In this document: positions 35,102 through 47,200 of the stretch, piece by piece
Layout of the letters: every line of letters begins with the position of its first letter
Position numbering within the stretch: position 1 is the first letter of the stretch
Assembly: GCA_914767715.1 (NCBI GenBank)
Contig: OU612067.1
Span: 4,588,001-4,652,000 of the forward strand
Source: Membranipora membranacea
Lineage: Eukaryota > Bryozoa > Gymnolaemata > Cheilostomatida > Membraniporidae
Reading direction: 5' to 3'
Length of the DNA stretch: 64,000 bases
Position numbers and translations under genes: made by a program
The notes under the pieces: model-generated
Databases searched by the model: none
The model's input: the letters and a program-made list of their open reading frames with translations, nothing else
Told to the model about the DNA's origin: nothing

Positions 35102-38100
35102 ATGGGATGGTCATCTGATAGCAGCAGATCAGACAAAAGTGGATTAAGTGGATTCTCTGGCAATGGAGAGATTGTAAGTACGACTGAAAACAGATTTGAG
35201 GACTGCTGTAAACCTACCATCAATGAAACACTATTATTAACATATAAATGTTGTATCTTCTATCTTTCATAAAAAATAGTTGGCACCGGTTCATTGTTGG
35301 CACAATAGCAGAGCCGATCCATGTTAGGGCAGTTACAAGAGAGAACACTAATCTAAATTACCAGATTTTGTTAGGCGACAGCACAGGTTAGAAGAATGTA
35401 TCTGCTAGATAAAATTTTTAGAATTGTGAGACTTTTATTATCTCTTACTGAAATTACTTGACTTCAGAAATAATATCCTGATGGGGCATAAACTCATTAA
35501 ACAGATGGCTCCAGTTGCCTGGCAAGCATGGTATTTCCATATCATATCTTCCATCAGCCCTGCCCTGCTTACGACACCTGATAAAGAACTTGTTCAGTGG
35601 TCTAAACACCTACCGCTAAGAATTGGACAAATCACAAGTGTAACAATGAATGAACTGGTGGGATAGATATAAGCTTGCTATGATTTGTGATAAAAACACT
35701 CGAGTTGTGTAGCTTGGCTATAAAAAAAAATAAAATGACGGCGAAAAGGCAAAGTCGGAAGTATGAGTAATATGTCGCAAACATGGAGTGCCTTTTTTTA
35801 AGTGATCAGAAGTTGTCTGTCTTCACAAATTGATTACACAACTCTGATTTCATCACTTTTATTTTTAGGCCGAACCTGAAGTTCCACATTTAAACGGAAG
35901 ACCGCCTACATGGAACTTTCCTAACAACCCTCACCTTTCGCACCTTAACGACTCTTATTCTGAGTACAGCGGTACTTCTGTTACAAGCTCGCCATTATCG
36001 ACTGTCGACAATCCTGACTCTCATGGGATCTCGTCACAAAATGGTCTTAGTGCAGCAAATGAGTTGTACCTTGCGAGTCGATTTGGAGGTTATATGCAGC
36101 AGCAAAACCCTTATGTTTATGGACTTCCATATACAGGGAATTATCAGGGTGGGGCGACTAATTTTGGGCTTATCAATGATATCCATGCATCAGCAAACCC
36201 AGTTGACATCCCACAAACGCAGCATTTCCCTGTTGGGATTCGGTTTGCTTTTCCAAGAATGGGATATAGAACTGCAGCGTTACCCCCTCATCAAGCACAA
36301 ACTGCGTTTAGCACAAACAGTCTACCTTTTAAGAGCGCTACTGATGGGATGATAGAACATCATAACCAGCATGAGACTTACCAAACAGAAAATGATCACA
36401 GAGATGGGTTAAACACACAAAGTGACGAGACCAAAACTTCATACAATGGATATGTACGTGTAGACTATGCCGAAGATGATGAACCTCCTCTAGTTGTTGA
36501 TGATAGCTTTTCTTCTTCTGATAATGACAACGGTATGTAAGTTCTGGATTTTCTGCCAAACTGGGGGTTGTATTATATGATGAGTCAGCATTATGATTTT
36601 CTAGTAGACAGCTGATCATTAATTTGATTTTTAAAACACATATTTGGCAGTTTATTAGTTTTAAAATAATTTAACACCTTGTATCACATGAAAATGAGAT
36701 GCGGGCAAACTTGAATGATCCGATGTGCTAATAGCGTTTATGTAATTTTTAGAGGTTGTAAGAGAGTCAGGAATACCCACTGTTATTGATTCTGATGATG
36801 GAGCCCCACCAACAAAGATGTGGAGAATCGAACCTTCTATGGATAGCTTTTGGCAGTATAAAAAACAAATTAAGGGACCTGCTCCAAAATCATATAAATT
36901 GCCTGTCCAATCTGTATCAAGTAATCCCCATGAACCTACTCGATATGTTGACCCTGCATTCGATAGACACAATCCTGTTGATATCAGCCACTTTGGGAAA
37001 GCTAGAATCGGAGAAGGAAATGACATCACACCAAACCCAGAGAAACTGAAGGAAATGGGCAATGAAATAGAAGAACTTTCAGAGAAAATGTTGAACCTTA
37101 CAGAGACCAAAGCCAAGAGAACTCAGGTGTCCTCAAAGTAAGCAGATCCCCCACATATTAATTATCTCATCTAGTTTTGAGGTGAAGGAATACCAAATCT
37201 TTGATCCATACCTGCTGAATGTGTATGGGGATGACTTGGTCAGTTTGAGCACTGGAAAGTCCAGAGATTTTGGTACAAATGATTGTTTTAATCTCAATGA
37301 ATCATCATATTGACATTTCATCATTTGTGTTTGGAAATCTTTTTTTTTTGGTATCCCTATTTCACTTAATCATGCTGCAGACTTGATTTGATTTTACAGA
37401 ATAAGCAGACTGAAGAAGGTAGCCAATCACGAAGCTAACAAGATCAAGTTTGATGGCTTAGAGAAAGAGCGCGGTAGGTCGAAATCAACTGTAATTATAT
37501 GGACTGAAATCCAGCACTTCTAGCAAACTGGCTGTTTTTTGTGGATCAAGAATTTTCTAGATTCCTAGATATTCTGCTAGTCATTCTGACTAGTAGTTCA
37601 ATGTTTTTGTTTCAATACAATGCCATAGCCAAAACCATGACAGGAAAAATTGCCATTGACAGTGTAGAAGGGGTGTAGAAGCCTTTGACAATGACAGAAT
37701 AAAATATCAATTTTAAGTAGAAGCCTTTGTAGGAAGGAACAAATAGTTTCAATACATTTCCATATTTGTTGCTGAAACTTGAATCACATCAGGTAGTTTG
37801 GAATAGACCAAAACCCTGATCCCATGGCCAAGAATAATTAGTGGAGTCATCTCATCTTATCAAGGTAGTGGGCAATTCCCAAAGTGCTTTGACATTAATT
37901 TATTTTTCTGATTGCTCATAGATATGTTAATCTCCTACCATTTCTGGTTTGTTTGTAGAGGAAATAAGTTTGGTGATCAGAGAAGCTACCAAGGCGATGA
38001 GTTCGGGAGCCAAGCTTAATAAGAGTGTTACAGAGCACATCGATAACCTTAAGGTGAGAACCCTGATGACACAGGTGGCAGGAAGAACTGGTGCTTATGT

Positions 38101-38128
38101 TGATTCTCTGCTTGACGATCAACCTTGA
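35102..38128 (+). CDS. CREBRF/REPTOR-like bZIP transcription factor
   Basis: Exons 35102-35173, 35869-36532, 36753-37137, 37400-37473 and 37959-38128 join in frame to 454 residues and a TGA stop. AATTACAG just before the ATG implies a spliced 5'-UTR. Residues 25-245 are Pro/Ser/Asn-rich and probably regulatory. The conserved block begins near 276 (DSFWQYKKQIKGP), then FGKARIGEGNDITPNPEKL (326-344) and a bZIP-like segment at 366-400 (SRLKKVANHEANKIKFDGLE), ending VAGRTGAYVDSLL. The order and motifs match the C-terminus of CREBRF (Luman recruitment factor) and fly REPTOR, nuclear regulators tied to TORC1 and stress signalling. The basic region is weaker than in the vertebrate protein (the usual Arg-Ala-Cys-Arg-Leu reads Lys-Ile-Ser-Arg-Leu). 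A donor at 38134 just after the stop points to a 3'-UTR intron. Confidence 0.78.
35287..35295. mobile_element. 9-bp micro-element remnant between perfect 8-bp repeats
   Basis: GTTGGCAC (35279-35286) and GTTGGCAC (35296-35303) flank CGGTTCATT, which resembles the GTTCATT end of the CAATGAACT family. It could be an excision scar or an internally deleted copy in intron 1 of the CREBRF-like gene. Confidence 0.5.
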
Positions 38129-38737
38129 GAAGGTAAGATCAAATAGCATACCTCATTTTGTTTGCAACACTGCAATCAATACAATACAGTTTTTACAAAC
38201 TTGAACCTGATAGCATGGAGAATAACATTACATTTTTGTACTGAATACCACCAGTCTCGCCTCTAAGAGCACTCAGATTCAGCTTCAATACTGCATATAA
38301 CATTACATTAACATCTAGATTCCTGGACAATCACTAAACCAGATGCTGAACTGTGTGTTATGCTGATATGTGATGGTGCAACAAAGACATACTTATCATA
38401 ACTACTCAATAGTCAATGAATCAGGCGTACATATGCTAACAAATATCAGATGTATGATTACAATTGTTGATGCAATAATATAAACAATATTAATATGAAT
38501 GATATCTTTTGTTTGAAATGATCAACAACACTCTAAACTATCACAAAGCAATATTAATATTTTTGATCATGAGCCAAAACAACGGCCCTTTGTCTACCAA
38601 TACTTTCCAAAAAAATGTATGTTTTTTTACGGATTTTAAATTAGGTCATTTAAAGTAACTGTAATTGTATGTTTTTTCTGTTGGATATTAAATTAGGTTG
38701 ACACTAGGGAATTGATAAATGTTTCTTGTTTACAGAG

Positions 38738-38851
38738 ATGTTACATCTGAAGGCGTCGATGATAGAGAACTGGTACTATGACCAAACTGTCACCCCATTG
38801 AAGCTACAGCTCATCAATCTTTGTGCTGCCTCAGACTCTCCTCCATAGAGC
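38738..38851 (+). other. Possible alternative last exon or 3'-UTR exon of the CREBRF-like gene
   Basis: After TTGTTTACAGAG the sequence reads MLHLKASMIENWYYDQTVTP and continues open to a TAG. It would join in phase 0 to a donor at 38054 (AAG|GTGAGA), replacing the VAGRTGAY end. The family-like end in exon 5 makes the first form the likelier main product. Confidence 0.35.
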
Positions 38852-39403
38852 AGAAAGCAATCACTGAGAAAGCCAAGCTGCTGTGCAAGTTATGGACGTT
38901 ATACTGAAAAAAATACCGTACAGCCTCTTTAAAACCCCAGTGACAACTACTGACAAACCTACATCCCCTCTCCTATCATTCTCATGCAATCAACCAACCA
39001 ATATTATATCGTTGAAAAGTATTTAGGTTGGGTAAAGCTTTACGAGGACTGGAAAATCGTGCTATCTAAAATCTCAATCTCAAACGATCTCAAGTCTCCT
39101 ACATTGTAATCCATATTCCAACAAAATATAAACACCTTTCCCCAGTTGTTTAGCTAGCCAGAAATTTGCTATTTAGGAATTTTCCTAAAATGATAATGGT
39201 GCTCATAAGAAGCTATTCCTGTACCTGTTGCAAATACGCCATTTTATCATTTGATCCTCTGTCGACAACTTTAACACATATCACAATTTGTTTTTTTTTT
39301 CATAACAGCCACAATGCGGAACTTCATGTAAGTTTTTAAGTGTGTTACCCAGAAAATATAAGATAAATAATACAGATAAAAAAGGAGTCGTATCTGTATA
39401 ACC

Positions 39404-39439
39404 CATAAACATATAAATACTCTTATTTATATGTTTATG
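39404..39439. mobile_element. 36-bp micro-palindrome (CATAAAC), perfect 8-bp flanking repeat
   Basis: CATAAACATATAAATACTCT then TATTTATATGTTTATG, flanked by exact GTATAACC copies (39396-39403 and 39440-39447). Confidence 0.85.
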
Positions 39440-39927
39440 GTATAACCTATTATAACACTGTATCACTTGTTGCTGAAATCAAACAGTTGTAGGTGACTCC
39501 CATTTTATGACATTACTTGAGTCTTCACAATTTACCTACTGGTGCAAGTTGTTTACTCCCCAACACCACTCTGTGCATCTAACAGGACGGTCTTCCACCA
39601 AACAGCTGTCATGTGGTGAACTATTTGTGTGCTATAATGATCTCATTTCCCCCAAAAAAGACCAAGGGGTGTAAACATCGACCTACGCAATGTAAATAAT
39701 ATACATACAATATAATACTTGTATTTACTATCAACAAAGGAGAGACATACTCATATGGGTTATGTAAAACTATTATGCCTATTATTTCTCATTCCACGTC
39801 ATAATAATTCAATAAAAACACGCTTATAAGTAGAAAGTAGCATTAAATAAATACTTTGGATTATTAATTAGCTTACAGTCTCAGCTCATTGGGTAGAAAG
39901 TTTATAAATTCTCAGGTGCTTTAAATA

Positions 39928-40434
39928 GACAGTTTTCTGAGCTCTTATTTAGGCCTCAAATTTGAGTTGTCCTCTCTCCAGTTTGGTACTTTTAAACCAC
40001 GCTGCATAGGAAAAATGTGCTGAAAAGAGGGTTATCTTGAAAAACGCTTATAATAGGATAAAAACTATTTATGATTCAGAATCTGCAACATTGAAAACTC
40101 ATATGGACATAGTTTGAGAAATAATTTTAGTATTTGGATAGTCAATAGCATTTTCTGCCTGTTTTGCGGACAATTTGGCAGAATCTTTTATGAGTTTCGT
40201 CACTAAAATTAAGATTTATCGACATTCAAGCCTCCAATGATATGGAGACCCTGCCTCGCAGGGTTTTCAATGGTGTAAACTCTGAATCAAAAATCGTTTT
40301 TATCCTAACATAACCGGTTTTCAAAATAACCCTCTTTCAGCAGGTTTTTCCTATGCGGCGTGAGTTAAAAGTACCAAACTGGAGAGAGGACAACTCCGAA
40401 TTGAGGCATAAAGAAGAGCCCAGAAAACTGTCTA
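39928..40434. mobile_element. 507-bp inverted-repeat (foldback MITE) element
   Basis: The left arm from ATAGACAGTTTTCTGAGCTC (39928-40090) is matched in reverse complement by 40276-40434 (ending GCCCAGAAAACTGTCTAT), about 160 bp per arm at roughly 85-90% identity by eye. TA at both ends suggests a TA target site as in Tc1/mariner-derived MITEs. It lies between the convergent CREBRF-like and ADCY10 genes. Confidence 0.8.
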
Positions 40435-40436
40435 TA

Positions 40437-40620
40437 AATTACATTTTGTATGTAATAAACATTTGATTTTATCTACCCATTTATTTGTCGACAACTTTGA
40501 TAAAATAGATCGACCATAACTATTACAGTTTGAATGAAAATCTAGTATACATGTAGTTCCCTTCTTCCTCCATTGCTGTGAGATATGAATCCTCACAATT
40601 TGATCCAAGGGCGTTTGAAA
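40437..40620 (-). repeat. Dispersed repeat X, copy 2 (inverted relative to 19300)
   Basis: Reverse complement matches 19300-19500, including ACTAGATTTTCATTCAAACT and GTCGACAA. It abuts the foldback MITE. Confidence 0.65.
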
Positions 40621-41056
40621 CTGAACAAACCACCTCAACACTGTGTGTATGAACAAAGTTATGACTTAAAGTACTTCGGCATGATAAGAAATAGTATTTT
40701 ATTAGGACATAGAGAAACAGGGAGACACTTTGTGACACTGGCTTATTTATCAATCATACCAATTATTTTTCTATTCATTTCCATAAACCTGTTCGGGTTT
40801 CCATTTAGCTTGTGGCATGACCAATGGAGGGGAGCAACTCCAAATGCAAGCGAATGGACCAAACTTGATCTGGATTATTGCAGCCAACACTTTGTTTGTT
40901 GGTGCTTTTCTTGTCATGTTTTCTCTGAAGCGTTTTTTGACAGTTTTATAGATATATTTGTTATGAAATATTACCGTGGTATGACAAGAGTCTCTAAATG
41001 TGTACCGACTAGTCTGCATACCAAATAATAATCATGATGTTCTGTAAGTGAGATAA

Positions 41057-41062
41057 TTTATT
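41057..41062 (-). terminator. Poly(A) signal for ADCY10
   Basis: AATAAA on the minus strand about 215 nt downstream of the ADCY10 stop codon. Confidence 0.6.
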
Positions 41063-41274
41063 CTACCAGAGTAATATCTTATAACTCATCGCTAAACATG
41101 AGAGTTAGCTTTCTCTTCCGATCTACCTTCTAAGGAGACTTGGCTTACAATTAACATCTCGGCAAACAAGACAAACTGAGGGCCTTGTCTATGATCTTGA
41201 GATATTCCTGAAGTAAATCTATCTGATACAAGTCATGATATTGTGCTGGCTGCTCTTTGTTAACCGCTGTACAC

Positions 41275-44200
41275 TTATCTGTGTGTCGGGAAACTACCAC
41301 TTTTACTGTTGGAAGCAGCTTTGCCCTTCGAATGACCTTCTGGTCTTTGTGATGATGTCCCTTGCAAGATGTTGTTGGGTAATCTCTTTTCTTTATTCCA
41401 CATATTCAGAGCATGAGACATCTTCTTATACTCGGAAGAGAAAGATGGCACTGGTCTAAGAGCTTCAAGAAGCTCCGTAAGCATCTGCAAAATCAAACAA
41501 AGAGAGATATCTGCAGGATAGGCTTTTGGATCAACAATGAGGAACCAGGTTGTTCATCAATTTTGAAATATGATGTTACAAAAACAGACCACAGATATTT
41601 TATACTGTTTCTGGTATTACCTTGTTTGCCAGCTCGAGTAAGGTGTTTGGGTTTTTTGTTCTCTCCAAGGCCAAAATACACAGAGTAAGTACTTTGGTGT
41701 AAGTGTAGACTTTCCAATAAGTGTCCAACTCCTTTGGTTGTAAAGCCTCCAAAAGCACAATGGAATCCTGCATCTCAATTGCTGAAGTTAACTTTCCCTC
41801 AAGTAGCATTCTGCAGTGGATAGATTAGGATGTTTGATTTAGTGGATATATGTTATTTTGAAAAGTAATATGTATTGCCAACAAAATGCCTTCCAATTGC
41901 TTTATGACCAGAGAACTTGTAACTTACTGTAGAACAAAAGTCGCTAGTATGTTATTCTCATAGACATCGATATATGGCTGAGCACTGTCCTCATCAGGAA
42001 TATTCTCAAGTCTATGGTCAAGTACTGCCTGTGTAAATGATTCCATATCTCCTTTCATCCAGTCAGTTAGTATTGAGTTCCCTTTGAATCCTTGAGTAAT
42101 AATAATAAGTCGGATAGAATTCCAGAGCATAAATTTTAGTGAAACAGTCCCAGCGTTCCAGCTCTACAGTGACTAAAGAACATCCAAATGGCGTGTACCA
42201 TCTTTACAGTCATCAGTCATCTAGATTGTCTGAAATTGACTCATGATGAATTAAGGATATTATAAGCCAGGGTTCCCATGTGGCTCTTCTTGTATGATCA
42301 TTTTCGCTGGATTTAATATATATTTGGTCATAAGTTCAGCGTATATCAAATGGAGGATATGAGAATATCCTTTGACGTCGATTACTAACCTGTGTGATAA
42401 TGCTCCTCCCATAGACATGAGTAATAAACCATATCATCTACAGACTCTAATCCTCTCAGTATCTCTCCCCTCTTATCTTCTGAGCTGTAAATATGAGGAG
42501 GACAAGGAAGGAATTACCTGTAACATACCTGGTGCAGCTCGCAATCAAATCTTATACTTAACTTACAATAAAAATATCAGATTCACAAAACTTCTATCCT
42601 AGAGGACTCAAGAAATTTGTTCGCCATTACGCAATTGATATAGCTCAGCTAGCCAAAATTTAGTGGTGGCCAAAATTAAGTCACACCTTAACAGCTAACA
42701 TTTACTCTCGCTGATATGAATTAATATGTCAGTGTTTTCTCCTTATTATGACTAACCCTAACTCTTATGATGTAACTAACAATATACATAAATTTTTTAC
42801 CTTCTGAAAGTAATCATGGCTCTATGAATATTTGGTGTGGTGTAAAGTTTGAGTATTTCATCATCAGACAGCTTAGATTCAACAGCCTGAACACTCTCGA
42901 CTATAAAATGTAGCATGAAAAGTCATAAAATCTCGATAATATATAACAATAATATAATAATGATTATCGTTGATAAAACTAATGTATCTTTGTTCTGAGG
43001 GGGTTGGCTGAACACTCCTATGCACTATGGGTTGACTATAGCCTTCTCATGCGGTCACTTTGCTTTTCCCAAACAAAATAAATAGCCGCGTGACAAGGCT
43101 AGGTTGACTATCTACCTGGGCATGAAGTGTATGCATAACTAGTGGCAGAAACTTCTGAGGAGGTTGGATTGGTATTTACTCATGGGTCGTCAGTTTGGAA
43201 ATGTGCCAGACCGGTTCTGGTCAGCTTGGTAATTTCTAATCGGAAATAGAATATTACAAATTCATTTTCTCCAGTTCACCTTATTGATGGAAAAAAGACA
43301 AAAGGGAATACCTGCAGATCTGATAGCACCCACTGATCCCTCACACATTGCACTATGAAGGATGGTGACTTGTAAGTGGAGATCAGCTAACATATTGTTA
43401 TTCTTCACCTCCTCTGAAACATCACCTTCTGTCCTACAATTAAAGATGTGTGCCGTACACAATTAGCAGTAAAATCAGAGGTATGCTGTTTAAGTAGGTG
43501 TATGTGTAGAGAGGTGGGTGCACAGTTGTGGACCAGAGTCAGCAGCGAACTCTTATACTTATGGGGTACTGGGCTATTGGCTACTGGGCTACTGGGCTAC
43601 TAGGCAACGGTGTCATCCCCATCAAAATAAAACTTGAGATCACACTTACCTCCGTTCTAAACAGTGCTTCTCCGCCCACCCACTGTCACAGCAAAACGAA
43701 CAGAGGAATCCCATGTCTATGTCAATTTTCATAATAAACAAAGAAAATCTGTGAGAGGAACTCCTCAGAGTAAAATCTAGAAACTCCAGGAACTTGGCGA
43801 TTGGAACTTCATGGACTTGAATGTTAGCAAAGGCAATGTACTCACAAAGTTTTAGCTTTAGTTATATATCGCTGTACTCCGGAGAAGTTTCCTATCTTCT
43901 GGTTCATATCTATGATGCTAGCATAACAGACAGAGCTCTGCAGAAGATATATAAATAGGCTTGAGACTTTTATTTTCAATAACTGCAGTGTGTCAGCGTA
44001 TGATATATCGCTGACTATTGGTGAAGACCCACTGCTATATCATCTGGGACACCTGCGCATCAATAATGATGTCAATGCAGTATATCATTATTGGACGTTG
44101 TAACACCAGGCATAAAATTTCAAACATAGTTCCCATTTACCTTCTTGGGTAGCCAATATCTATTGAATACCACAGTCAATCAGAGCCAAAACTTTGGCTA

Positions 44201-47200
44201 CGTTGTGGGTTGCGTTCATTTACCTCAAAGTAGTTTTCGAGTCTCTTGCTGATTTTGATGGACGAGTCAAGTACAAGCTGAGATAGTTTGATATTCCTGA
44301 ACTTAGATGAGTTACTCTGATAGAACGATGATAATGTCCGACACATCTCAGTTCTCTCACTTACTTGTAGTGGACTGAATAATCAGATTGAATCAGTATA
44401 CAAGATGTTACCACAATAATTATAACTCGTACTTGTGAGGGAGGATAAAGAAAGGAGCTCACCAAATATGAGGTTTGGAATAGACACTAAAAATTATCAA
44501 GTAGTTTAGTGGAATTCTTTAGTTGGACCAGCTTATTCTGTTTATATGAGCTCATTGCATTGTAACGTCATCGACGCCTTCTATGTCAAAAATAGCAACC
44601 TGCGTTTTATGGAAAACATTCATAACTTGTTCTGCAGTATTCCAAATTTATATCCAACAGTCAAGTTCTAATACTCAACTTTCATCCCAGGATTAATGAC
44701 AGAGCAAAAGAGGTAATACGAGTAGATGTGTGGGGGTAACCCCTCTATCTCACCTGGTTTTAGATTGCAGAATATGAGGCAGGCAGTGTCTGGATGTCTC
44801 GAGGACGAACTTCAGGTTGTGTTTAAACTTCTCGAATGATATACTCAACCTTCTATCCGGTAGTTTAAAGCCTAGATCTTCAAGGCTTTTCATGTACAGT
44901 GTAGATGCATCTGTCCACTCAAGCATGGCACAGTTTATCTAGACCAATAATACATAATATCATAGTTAAGTCCCTTTTGATTATGCTTCCGCTAAATGGA
45001 TGTTATATTTGTCACAGCAGGGTATGGGTGCACCCATCTCCACTCATAACACTTGTTTTTTGTTACTATACTATGATTTTCATATTTTAGTTCTGGCTGG
45101 GATTTCCTGTTGTTACTCTACTAAGCAGTTTCTATGTTCATGACAGCAGGCTTTGTCTTTAAAAGTGGATAATCCCATATTCTACAGAGCCTTCCAGTTG
45201 GTCTAAACGCATGTGACTCTCAATCAATGGGTAAATGGCTGTGATCTCTCCATGAGGGCCGGTGAGAATAATCCACATCATGATAAACTTATCCCACCGA
45301 AAACGAAGTTTGAGGTGGTATTATGGCAATGCCCATGAAGCAGTTCTCATAGGGGACTTCTGACAACTTATGTGGCAGCTGAGCCCTATTTTTGCACACA
45401 ATAAACACCTACAGTTTTGCCTATCCATCCTCAATTATTGTCAAGATAACTAGATTCATACCTGATCTTCTCTTTGGGAGTAGTATGAAAAACAGCAGGT
45501 GATGCTATGACATAGAAAACTTGCAACAGCCAGCACAGGTTTTTTGGCTTTTTCTAGCCATTTTTATTCAATCCCATAGACATAGTTTTGTCTATGTCTA
45601 TGAGATTGCATCAAAATGTTTTGTCTATGTGCAATCCTCAATCAATCATCAGTGCAACTTAATAAAGCCTAAGTGCCTGGGCAGTGAGCAAAATGTGTAA
45701 AATCTGCTTCAATAGAAATATCGTTGGTTAAAATTTGCTCAAATAGAAATTTCTATGGTTCAAAGGCTAATATCTAAAAGAACAGTCATACCTGAGCAAA
45801 TCATTTAAGCCTTAGTGCCTGGGCAAAGCGTTTAAAATCTGCTTTAATAGTATTATCAATGGTTCAAAGCCATCTGCTTTGATAGAAATTTCCAAGGTTC
45901 AAAGGCTAATCACTAAAGGGGGCAGAGATACCCATTGTTAAACTCTGTGCTCCTAGGAGATATCTTATAAAATAATTGTCATGTAATCTGCTTTACACTT
46001 CTCCCATGTGAGTTTAAATAACAGCAGCTATTGCTATCATTTCTTAATTATTTTCATTCATTCATGCAAACTTGTCAAACTTCGTTTTCGGTGGGATTAT
46101 TCAGTTCTCTTATAGTAGCTGCCCATGTACGGCCTGTCATAAGTTCAGATAGCTGCAATTGCAATCTCCTTATTATGTCAATTTTTTATCTTGACCAAAT
46201 TGCCTGTATAATTTGTTGTGTCGTTGTATTTGTGACGTGTAACACCAATCATAGATATTCCTATTCGTTAAAAGCTTGCCACAGTTCTTTTTTTACCAGG
46301 CACAGCACTATTGTGACATGAGATGAATTATGTCTCAGTAACAATTACCTAATGGGCTGCAAAAAAAAGCTGTGAGTTTAATTCTCAGACATAGTTGTGT
46401 TTGTGAGATATTGTCGGATTTTAGAATTTTACACCGCTAATTCCTATTGGGTAGAAGTAAAAGTCCTGCATACCTCTAGATCAGCTGTCGGCAACCTGCG
46501 GCCTATTTTCCAGTGCGGCCTAATGAACAATAATTATTTTGCGGGCTGATTGTGGCCTTATGCCTGAAAAGATATATATTACACATTAATCTCGATTCCC
46601 ATCTCGCATTTTGTAATCTTGATATTCAAGTATGTAGGCACAATATATTTTAAAATAGTGGCCATTCAGCATTAAGCATGTAGCTTCCAAAGCCGTTTCT
46701 AGACATAATCATCTTAACTGTATTGGTGTTAAATCCTTTTTCAAGTGCCCTATTTTCAAAATAACCCAGAACGGTGACCTTTGGAAATTCGAATAAAAAT
46801 TTTCGTTAATATCATAGTAATTAATTTTTTTAGCAAATCTGTCACCTTGAACAAGAAATGCAGATAAGTATTAACAAGTTTTCATGTTACAAATGCTCCT
46901 GCTTTATCGCTGAAATGTTCCAGATTGCATCTAATTTTACAGGCATTCGCCAAAAACTTCCCCATTGCGGAGGGATGCCAGCACCCCTCCCACACCCACC
47001 CTGCCCTTTTCCATACACATGCAAAACTTCACAAGATTTTTTAAATTAGTATTTCTGTTGAGCTGAAGTTCCTTGCAACATACCACAGCTTTTACAAATA
47101 AATCTGTTTTAGTTTGTACATAGTTGTTACTCCGGTTCCGATTCTATACCTGAAAGATATGTTGCGCCTAATTGTGTTGAGCCTGTGTAAAATGTGGAAT

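Noticed and set aside
40585-41028. Plus-strand open frame of 147 codons with a hydrophobic stretch
   Set aside because: It crosses dispersed repeat X and the CAACTCC...CAAACTTGATC repeat, has no family match or splice context, and lies in the ADCY10 3' flank.
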